Shown in pieces: positions 55,751 to 64,000 of a stretch of DNA of 64,000 bases. The first letter of the stretch is position 1; the number at the start of each line of letters is the position of its first letter. Origin of the DNA: Lineus longissimus (lineage: Eukaryota; Nemertea; Pilidiophora; Heteronemertea; Lineidae); assembly GCF_910592395.1 (NCBI RefSeq), contig NC_088317.1, forward strand, positions 7,440,001-7,504,000. The letters run 5' to 3'. A program made the translations under genes and the position numbers. The notes beneath the pieces were generated by a model that was not told the DNA's origin, ran no database searches, and saw only the letters and a list, made by a program, of their open reading frames with translations.

Positions 55751-56218
55751 ATGTCGTTACAAAAGGCCGACACCTGGGCAGAAATTACGCGCAAAATCAA
55801 CAGTGTTGGAAAAGTCCTTAGAACTACCGAAGTGGTTCATCACAAATGGGATGACATGAAGTCAAAGGCGAAATAAAAGGCGGGCTAAAGGAAAACGATG
55901 ATGAAGCAAATAGGAAACATGCCAGTCGGAGATGACGACCTGCCTGAGTCGACGGAACTGGATGAACGGATAGTTGGCCTTCTCGGCACCGAAATGATCG
56001 ACGGAATAGCTACCGGTATGGACACGGAGCCGGTACCCGAAGACGACCTAGACCGGAATAACCAGTTTTCCGCGTTTACTATTGAGACTGAGGATGGACA
56101 CTTTATTAGAATAAGGGACCCATCTATGCAGCAGATGGCATTCGGAATCCGATGCCGTTCTGCGTATAATCCTCCTTTTCAGGCTCTTGCTCATCAGACG
56201 TCCGTGGAAATGTTATAA
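55751..56218 (+). pseudogene. Third Harbinger accessory gene (NAIF1/Myb-SANT-like), with stops
   Basis: Reads MSLQKADTWAEITRKINSVG and HHKWDDMKSKAK, the third helix region of NAIF1-like trihelix proteins, then two in-frame TAA codons, and in the same frame a conserved acidic block (ELDERIVGLLGTEMIDGIAT). The preceding TTTTCAG may be its acceptor. It differs from both accessory genes in the window, so it comes from another Harbinger lineage. No transposase was seen next to it. Confidence 0.65.
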
Positions 56219-56219
56219 A

Positions 56220-57650
56220 CTGCCGTGCTTTACTTTGTAAAGTGGCGGCAACTCTGGTGACAATCCTTGATATTGTAGGTTGCCTTAAGCCACTTGCCAA
56301 GTCGAAAGGACGAAATCGATTGAAGTTACGACTGCTTCATGAATATGACGCAACTCGCTAAGAACGACCTAGTAATACGTAAATGCTTACTAAGCCCTGA
56401 GAAGGCTTCACGAATCCGGTCCTGCAGGACTCGACTCTGCTTTGTAAATACGTTCAATGCTATAAGTTTTTGGATATACAGTATTAAAGCTGAACTGTGT
56501 GAACAAAAACAGAAGCGTCCGTGCTTTAAAAAAGACCATCGCGCCCCAGCGCTTGCGCCGAGAGAAATGCAAACACCCGAAACACCCTTCAGAAGTATGC
56601 CAGAAACATGAACATCTACGGCGAAACAGTGGCGCTGCCGTCAGTTTGTCAGCAGAACACCGGAAGTGCTTGATCATTAGTGTGGGTACACACACAATTA
56701 CACATAGGCCGTGTCGAACCATGCTGACGGAATACAATGTACATCCATGTTTGTGTGTATACACTGATGAGAACGAACCTGAAAGAAGAAAAAGATACAA
56801 GTTTGAATTATGGAAAATAGATGATAACAAAATCCTTATAACAAATACACCTACACTGCTATTTGCCGGGAGGACGTAGTAGAACGCGCTTTCGGAAGAT
56901 TTTCCAGTTAACGCCTCCTTCTATGAAATAATGGCCAATTTTGCCAATAGTAATCCGCGGGTTTTCAAGTTATTCTGAACATAATATCAAGATAATAAAG
57001 TGTATGACAACAGTGGGAAAGTCCTTGTTTTCCACATTTTCCCTACCTCTACCCCCTTCACTCTTGTGCTCCGTCATCAATAACTTCGACACAGAATTAT
57101 CACAAATACCTCATTCAATGGTTTTAAAATTGCTCTTACCACAAGGAAGTGGTCCCTATCTATTGATCAGAGTGCATTTTGATACACACCAGTGTCAAAT
57201 AGGCAAGTATTTGGGGATTTAGGGGAGTATAGCGAAAATTGACGCCAGGCCAGAATTGGCCAAAACTAGCATTTACCAGTTGCCGCATATCTGAGATGAC
57301 CCTAAAGTATGGAAAACATGGCAACATCAACGAATGGTATCTCAACATGACTGAGAAGACCCCCTGAGCATGAGAAACACACCTTCAGAACTGTCCCAGG
57401 CTGTATTTGCCCTCGGGGAGGCTGTTTTTCATGAGCATTCAGGTTTTGACCACTTTTGCTATTAAAGGCTACACGAATGTCGTCGATATTTGTATGCCCA
57501 GGGTTGTGACATTGTCTTTGCTCTCTAATGGTGACGCCTTATCGCTCGACCCGGTTTTACGGTACATTGGTGACAGCTGTGGGATTGATCCTTCCCCTGA
57601 AAGGGTCATTTCAATTCAGTGATACGGATCCTACCCTTGTGAAAAGTGAA
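56220..57650. other. No recognisable feature
   Basis: Short open frames on both strands, none with a known motif or plausible splice structure. Around 57565, ATTGGTGACAGCTGTGGGAT resembles a retroelement leader or primer site, but no matching LTR was found. Confidence 0.35.
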
Positions 57651-57658
57651 TTTGGCAA

Positions 57659-58068
57659 CAATGGCTAAGGGTAAAGGCAAAAACAAGGGCAAGACGCAGG
57701 CCCAGAAGAACCCGAGAGTCTCGTGGTATGAATACCACCGTGTTGGTAAATAAATCATATAGTGAGGAGGTGTCCCACAAAGAGAGGCCAGCAAGGCCCT
57801 TGTTTCAAGATGAATCTAGTGATTTAGAAATAGAATCTTTGCGCCCCAATTATAAAAAAAGGTCAAGAGTGAGCTAACTGATGTGAGTCAAACAGCCAGG
57901 ATGAATGAAAAACGTACTCCTGTCATCAAAAGGGATATCGCAGAAAACTGGTAACTGAACCAGAAATGAAACCTGGTGGTTCTGGTCAAAAATCGACCTA
58001 TGCCAATGTGGTTGATAAGCCACAAGTACTTTCCGTTACTCCTCAGGCACTGAAAGCAAGACTTTGAA
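57659..58068 (+). pseudogene. Unrecognised basic-N-terminal protein remnant
   Basis: ATG at 57659 starts a lysine/glycine-rich MAKGKGKNKGKTQAQKNP. A one-frame shift gives SYSEEVSHKERPARPLFQDE, then a RPNYKKRSRV segment; further shifts lead to TDVSQTARMNEKRTPVI and QKSTYANVVDKPQVLSV. Such basic-then-acidic sequence could be a retroelement gag or ORF1, but I do not recognise it. It ends at a LINE relic. Confidence 0.35.
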
Positions 58069-58150
58069 ATAAACACGAGACTTAACCGGCAGCCAATATA
58101 GTTGCCGGATGACTGGCGTAATATGACCAGACTGGTCCGCTGTTTGAGAT
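58068..58150 (-). pseudogene. Short CR1/L2-like LINE C-terminal relic
   Basis: The minus strand reads SGHITPVIRQLYWLPVKSRV followed by YFKVL, the highly conserved (H)ITPVLxxLHWLPVxxRIxFK block near the end of these reverse transcriptases. Only about 28 codons are recognisable. Confidence 0.75.
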
Positions 58151-58593
58151 AGCATTAGCAGTAGGAGATAATTACTATTAGCGGTAGCGAACAGGAGAGC
58201 TGGTCTCTGACATGGACGGAGGTTCTCCTGAGGCAACTTCAGCTTGTTTATTTTGTGTTGTGTGTCTTAAATGTAACAGTGGTTTGGTATAACGGACAGA
58301 TGGAAAATGTTTGCAAAAGTTTCTCTGTGTGCGGCTGAGGACGAGGACAAGATAACCGTCCTGCACACTGCAAACCTCCCAGTTTTACATAGCTTCTGTC
58401 AACCATCGGAGCTTGCCAAAATCCTGGGTTCCACACACCATTTTTCTGCTCAGATCCCAAACCTTAAGATGGGCACCACGAAATGGCCGAATGTTATGCA
58501 ACGGGAGAGAAAATACTCCCTTGATTTTAAAAAGATTGCCACAAATGTTAAGACAACCCATAACGTTTTCGAAACAAAAAGGGACGCAACACT

Positions 58594-59009
58594 GTGTTGA
58601 TGGCTGGCCAAACACCCCTGCCCACACCAGGTTCAGCTGGTGGTGGCTACTGGGTGTGGTCGATTGCCAATACAATATTATCTGTTACAGCATTTATCGG
58701 CTTCATGTACCTCTGGTGCAGACAGGGGGCTCTCGCTACATCTTTACTTTCCTTAGCTGCAGCAAATATTCCCTTAACCAGGTCCTACGTAATCCCTGCA
58801 AACACCAGCATATAGCTGACACTACCTAAGCAAGTTCAAAAGGGTTAACCACTCTCTTGAACATTGACCGCGTGTTGTTAGTTATTAGTATGGGCTTGGT
58901 TGGCTTTGTTTTCCTCAAAGCTCTGATCGGACCACTGGGGTCCTGGATCAGGCGCCGCCGGTGTAACATCTGTGGTTGTTCCCCATGTGTCAGTGTTTCC
59001 AAACAATAG
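58594..59009 (+). pseudogene. Unknown membrane-anchor reading frames
   Basis: The first frame (to 58815) has a hydrophobic helix, NTILSVTAFIGFMYLWC, and a second weakly hydrophobic stretch. The next frame from about 58857 reads RVLLVISMGLVGFVFL, then a basic RRRRC and a cysteine-rich tail to TAG at 59009. A single anchor with a basic cysteine tail followed by a polypurine run (AATAGGGGGGA) would fit the end of an envelope-like gene of an LTR element. This is inference; no family is recognised. Confidence 0.3.
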
Positions 59010-59031
59010 GCAGCTAGAGAGACCACGACTT

Positions 59032-59137
59032 TTCAATAGGGGGGATAGACAGAAAAACTTGTCAATCTATTTTTGAGCGTTCCCAAACAATGAGGGGAAA
59101 CACTCAAAAACAGAAACACTCAAAAGCATTACACCGG
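59032..59137 (+). repeat. 106-bp repeat shared with 26650-26755
   Basis: Starts in a polypurine run and contains GTCAATCTATTTTTGAGCGT and two CACTCAAAAACAG-like blocks. The sequence after it (TATAAATTC at 59182, ATAAAGC at 59202) has promoter and polyadenylation-like signals, as an LTR would. Confidence 0.8.
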
Positions 59138-59799
59138 TCTACCCTGGTCGCATCCGAAAAGGTTGCACGTCCTGGCTGACTCTATAAATTCTTACTCTGG
59201 ATAAAGCTGTCCAACTGACCCTTATGCAATTACTTGGACACCCTTCCAGTTACTTCATTCGTTGCACATACAATGTAGTTGACTAGGGCTTTTCAGATGC
59301 CCAGGAATTATCAGTTACACTTATATACGTTCCTCTTCGCTTACACTTGTGTCCTACTTTTGGAGGTACAACGCGGACCCTATAACTCAAGACTATCCGG
59401 GACCAGAGGAGATTCCATCGAAAACGACCTGACGCAGCAGACTTCCTCATGTCAACACCAGAGGAATATCCCATACGCCATGCTTCATCATATACAGCTG
59501 CATCGTTGTTTTGCAAATCAAAGGGGATTTACGTCGTACCCATATTCGAACTTCTGTTCATCAAGTACGGCGCTTGCCACATTACTTCATTGAGGCTCTT
59601 TACGATCGAGGTTAATAGTTGTCATGCGAAATACTTCAGCTTCATTTTGAAACCTCTTCAAGACAATTCTACAGACGTGCTTGCGAGGTTTACATCACTA
59701 CGGGATGCGGTGTTTGATATACATTTGAGTTGGTGTGTCATAGACATTGCGTGTCCCACACGATATTTTCAGTTTGCCGACAATCTCATTTAGCTTATA

Positions 59800-60140
59800 A
59801 AGGAAGTGACGTGTCAACGCCTTCAATGTAGCTTATTGCCGGTCGATATTTTAATGATTTTCACGGAAGTGATGTTTCAACGCCTTCGATGTAGCTTATT
59901 GCCGGTGTAACAGTAAAAAATGGCCCCCTGAAAAAGTGTCCGGCCCTATTGTATTCTGCAATATGGTTCTATAGAGACCCTGACCGTCAATAGCTCAGAG
60001 ATTGAAGCGCATAATAGAATCCGTTGTTTCCCGGGCATTCTATCCTAGGACATTTTAAACTTCTACACCGGTCGATATTTTAAATGTTTTCAAGGAAGTG
60101 ACGTTTCTATGCCTCAAATATTACCATAGTGCCGCACCGC
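59800..60140. repeat. Three degenerate copies of a ~70-bp unit
   Basis: AAGGAAGTGACGTGTCAACG, CGGAAGTGATGTTTCAACGC and AAGGAAGTGACGTTTCTATG head related units, with GCTTATTGCCGGT and CCGGTCGATATTTTAA in between. Confidence 0.6.
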
Positions 60141-62126
60141 TTGTTCGTTTCCGCCGGACGTTACGTGGTTGCATGACTCCAGTCAGTGTATTACCAGCCA
60201 ATGATGATTTATTTGTTGTGACATCAATATGGATCCATCTTCGGCTTCAAAATCCTACCGTAAAGTTATATTACTATGTCCTTGAAATTAAGCTATTCTA
60301 CAATTGCTCTCGATTATGACGACAATATTTCGAGCGTGTGATGTGTTATACTCAAAAGGGGACATATTCCATTTGGTGTTTCGACTCCGACTGATAACTT
60401 CACTTGGATCTACGACTTGGTTGGGCTCGGTGGGAACACTCCTGATTCGGCTGGATCGGATAGACTTTTTACTATTATACATTCATATCTGTGCCTCAGT
60501 GAATTGCCACCGAGTGAGACTCTTCTTGGTTCTCGCGAAAGACACTGGATAACGTCCTCGGGACGGTTTTCTGCACCTCTCATATTATTGTACAATTATG
60601 TGATACAACATGATGATTTATGCTCTTGGTATATATATATCCAGCATGGCTGGAGGAGATTTGGTAAAGTATATTGGATATTCACTTGAATTTTGGAGTT
60701 CTCGAGAGGTGTGGTTCTGGTTAATTTGGCGTAACTGTGCCGAGTTTGCTTTCGACTCCTATTTCCCCATACATGGGTGACCGGAGAATCGCGGGGGCGA
60801 GAGGTGGTGGTTTTATCTTCACATTCCGGAGGTAATGTGTTATTCGAGGGTGAGGGTGTAACAGACGGCTTGAAACTTATTCATATATTTGTTTATTTGT
60901 CTAAGAAAATTTAGATGGGGTTATTTTATTGATAAAATTCAAATATACCTAATCAGTTCCCTTCTGGATGGATGGATATAATTTGCTCAAGCCGTCACAC
61001 GATTACTCTGTGGTAACACATTGGTTTCGGCAGTACCTGCCATGTAACTTTAATGTAAGGACCGTGTACAAAACCATAGGAAACATTGGGAATATTATCG
61101 TAATTACCGTCAGCTCTTTGTGTACATTTTGAGAAATATACATTGATAAAAACCTTTTGAAAACCCTCGTTGGGTTCATAAATTAATTCATAATGAAATA
61201 GTTTACTTGAGGGACATATTCCTACAACTTATGAAACTTGATTAATTATCTTTGGATTGAGTTGGGTTTGTACACATGTATACCTGTTTATAGGCGGTAA
61301 GTTAGAGGTCATATAGATTAATTTACATTGATTATGCGATATGAAACCCTTGAAAGATAATCTCTTTGATGATTTAACAGAGCTTAGCTTTACAGAAAAA
61401 CTTTAATTTCTATCCTTTGAATACGTGAAGGTATGATTTGGGAACTCGGCATCGTGGTCGAATATCTGAAATTGCTAAGAGTGACCCCCCTTTTGTGTGG
61501 AAGTTGAGGTATGATTGGATTGTATTCGGTCGATTAGGTCCATAGATTCTCACTGCGCTGAGAACCCAGGCCGTCCCTTCACGGGGTTGATTGATGAATA
61601 CATCATACAGTTAATGACAGTTTCTTATGAAAATACTTATATTCATTCATACAATTTACTGGCTCCTCGATTTCTTCGATTCCTCCGGATTTTTATTTTA
61701 CCTGGACGTGACCCTTTGTGGCCTTCTATCGGCACACTGGAGGTCAAGATCTACGCCCTCTCGGAAAGCCAACATCACGATAGGCTCCGTGTCTCTGGAA
61801 GATCTGACCTGGCGATTTCCTGTTGGGTCTTCCAAGATATCAGCGCTCGGTGCCAAACGCACCGCAACTCGCCTTTCTTTGGACAAGACGGGTCGCGATG
61901 AGCCAAAACGTGCACTTTTTAATTGATGACGCCTGTTCGCTACCATGGGATAAACTGGCGTTGCATTCTTAACCATATTTGATGCAAATTATGCTTGAAG
62001 AATCTTGACGGTATTTCTTTGAAAGACTCCAACAACGACCAGGGAACTGACGGGTTACGCTCGACTTATCCAAAACCAAAACGGGTAAATGAACAATGTT
62101 TGCTAACAGGAACTTTTTGTGTTAAC
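60141..62126. other. No recognisable gene
   Basis: AT-rich sequence with short frames only; no family motif and no repeat shared with the window. Confidence 0.4.
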
Positions 62127-63472
62127 GTTCAATGTCTGTCTAATTTGTCGATTATAAAAAAATTTCCGTGGTCAACTACCAGTTTACTTTTCACCATTTA
62201 CTTGCCCGACTGTCCGAAATATCATATCAACATTTCAGATTCACAACCCCACGCAGTATTTGATGCGTCGCGGTCAAACATTGACAATTGAACTGCTAAA
62301 AGGCTTAAAAAATCAATGGTGGTCTTGCCTCCACGTGTTTCACTCGACGTTTTTATCGATATAAAATCACATGAACTACCTAAATCAACAATCAAAAAAT
62401 TAATGGTGGTCTTGCCTCCATTTACACTACATTTTGGGTCAATTTAGTGAAAAATGTGAATGTGCTCAAATCACTCTAATTCATTTAGAATATTGTATTG
62501 CTGATGATTTAATGTCATAACAAGCTAAAATAATGAGAAAAAAACTTAATTTGACCCCAATATGAGCCAACCTAGCCCCGGTCTAAGTTCGGTTTCATTT
62601 TTACAAGTCTTGTTGTGTTGCCATTCATTTTGTAATTTCTTTGAAACTACTTAAGCCTTGCTTCTAAAATTTGTGCCCTAAGCAGCAAGGATATTTCTAA
62701 ATCAGATCCTAAATTTTCAGCTCCATAGCTTGCTCATTCTGGCCAGAGCTGGTCTTTGAACTTGGTGCTGTTGGCTGCAAAATCATGACTTTTGTCGATT
62801 TTGTCCTCTTTCGTCGCTTTTGGCACAGTTGTACCACTCTTGGAAATGTCTCTCATTTCTCCAAAAATGTCCAGATATCACTTTCCTTTGTTTGAGAGTT
62901 GTGGGATATCATCTCTCTTAGGAAAATCGAGTTTGAAAATATTCTCAAAATTTTAACCCCCTGAAATCTACCTTCATTGAGACAATACCACCAATGAATA
63001 TTCATAGGTTGGAGGGTCCAGGCCTATCAATTAGAGGAGTGCATGTTTTTAACTCTCAAGTACATATTTGGAGAAGTATTGAAAAAATATTTGCTGTGGC
63101 AAGTCTACAGATATAAAGAAATTATTTGATGAAAAAATTAATTTCGAATTTTGCTTATTGGGTAATAGGGGGCGTATTTTGAGATTTTTCTGCCAGTTGG
63201 CTAAAAAGAGTGGAAATATCAATGTCTGTCTAATTTGTCGATTATCAAAAAATTTCCGTGGTCAACTACCCCAATTTACTTTTCACCATTTACTTGCCCG
63301 ACTGTCCGGAATATCATATCAAAATTTCAGATTCACAACCCCACGCAGTATTTGATGGGTCGGGGTCAAACATTGACAATTGAACTGCTAAAAGGCTTAA
63401 AAAATCAATGGTGGTCTTGCCTCCACGTGTTTCACTCGACGTTTTTATCGATATAAAATCACATGAACTACC
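62127..63472 (+). mobile_element. TIR repeat family, tandem A-C-B-A-C copies
   Basis: A partial A (62127-62331), a 48-base block C (ACGTGTTTCACTCGACGTTT to ATGAACTACC), the end of an A, module B (62425-62985), a full A (62986-63421) and C again. The A module here has GTCTTGCCTC ends instead of GTCTTGTCTC. The unit therefore repeats in tandem, unlike the bounded A-B-A copy at 47.6 kb. Confidence 0.78.
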
Positions 63473-63874
63473 GAACAGTATCTGAGAGATTTGTACTACA
63501 ATCCTGAAAGTCCTGTGGCTTACAGTTCATTAGGTAAGATATGGAAACATGTAAGGGAAGATAGTGTTACTGGTAAACCTAGTAACAAAATCAGGTACAA
63601 GGAAGTAAAAGAATTTCTAGACACACTACCAACTCACCAACTACACAAACCGGCCATTAAGAAATTTACGTTCCGAAAGACAATGGTATCTTACATCGAT
63701 CAACAATGGCAAGCAGATCTTGTGGACATGCAAAAATTTGAGAAACAGAATAAAGGCAACAGATTCATTTTGACAGTAATTGACTTATTCAGTCGATATG
63801 CTTGGGCTATGGCCGTTAAGAGCAAGAGAGGAGAAGAAATCAGAGATGCATTTAAAGTGATCTTTTACCAATAA
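63473..63874 (+). pseudogene. F54H12.3-like integrase fragment
   Basis: Open from EQYLRDLYYNPESPVAYSSL at the edge of block C to TAA at 63872. An N-terminal region (LGKIWKHVRE, then a helical KEVKEFLDTLPTHQLHKP) precedes the start of an rve/DDE core: QWQADLVDMQKF with the first catalytic Asp, then RFILTVIDLFSRYAWAM. The core ends before the second Asp and the Glu. This integrase group is found in transposon-derived genes of animals, including Polinton/Maverick-related ones. Truncated at both ends. Confidence 0.78.
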
Positions 63875-64000
63875 ATCTGACAGACGTGTCTGGCCAAGGT
63901 TTATGATGATGTGGTCAAAGTAACGTGTTTTGTTCTCAATAGTGATTTCTGGATTCTTAAAGTCATAACTGTAAGTGGTCGAATTGCAATTCCTGCAGTA

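Noticed and set aside
59279-59793. Open frames of 104-114 codons
   Set aside because: No motif, no homologous repeat and no splice context.
61515-61976. Overlapping frames of 92-128 codons on both strands
   Set aside because: No recognisable protein; overlapping frames on both strands suggest chance.

Overview
This is animal nuclear DNA: genes have introns with GT/AG junctions, there is no operon structure, and non-coding sequence dominates. The mix of DIRS, BEL/Pao, Ty3/Gypsy, Ty1/Copia, CR1/L2-like LINE, PIF/Harbinger, Tc1/mariner and 5S-rRNA-derived repeats is typical of a repeat-rich marine invertebrate (lophotrochozoan or non-vertebrate deuterostome). I cannot name the species from sequence alone. 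I see no prokaryotic gene, CRISPR array or defence system.

The only clear host gene is an organic anion transporter (OATP/SLCO family) on the minus strand at 1-6189. I could place nine exons with matching splice phases; the 3' end lies beyond the left edge. Intron 5 is largely a 91-bp tandem repeat that copies the exon-5 end together with its splice donor, about eleven times. The exon-2 donor is also duplicated once.

6.2-11.6 kb holds repeats: a 5S-rRNA-like SINE dimer, one copy interrupted by a deleted Harbinger element with 275-bp inverted repeats; a copy of a TIR-bounded repeat family; and four copies of a ~400-bp family rich in CACGTG. 11.65-19.18 kb is a complete but decayed BEL/Pao retrotransposon with 778-bp LTRs and GTGTT target duplications.

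20.7-44.0 kb is one nested stack. The outer layer is a DIRS1-like element (minus) with inverted terminal repeats and an internal complementary region. A CR1/L2-like LINE (plus) sits in its gag. That LINE is split by a Ty3/Gypsy element (minus, 130-bp LTRs) lying in a small repeat, and by a second Ty3/Gypsy element (plus). The second Gypsy carries a 3-kb LINE (minus) with an intact 884-codon frame and an identical 60-bp target duplication, plus a Harbinger MITE. A separate ~190-bp LINE tail lies in the DIRS gag.

44.5-47.2 kb and 50.4-53.4 kb are two different two-gene PIF/Harbinger transposons, each pairing a DNA-binding accessory gene (Myb/SANT-like, or MADF-BESS) with a divergently oriented transposase. 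The first transposase has stop codons; the second is open throughout. Between and after them are copies of the TIR repeat family, then relics of Tc1/mariner, Copia, a third Harbinger accessory gene, a LINE, an unrecognised element with membrane-anchor reading frames, and at the right edge an F54H12.3-like integrase fragment. Apart from the transporter, nearly everything here is mobile DNA at different stages of decay.
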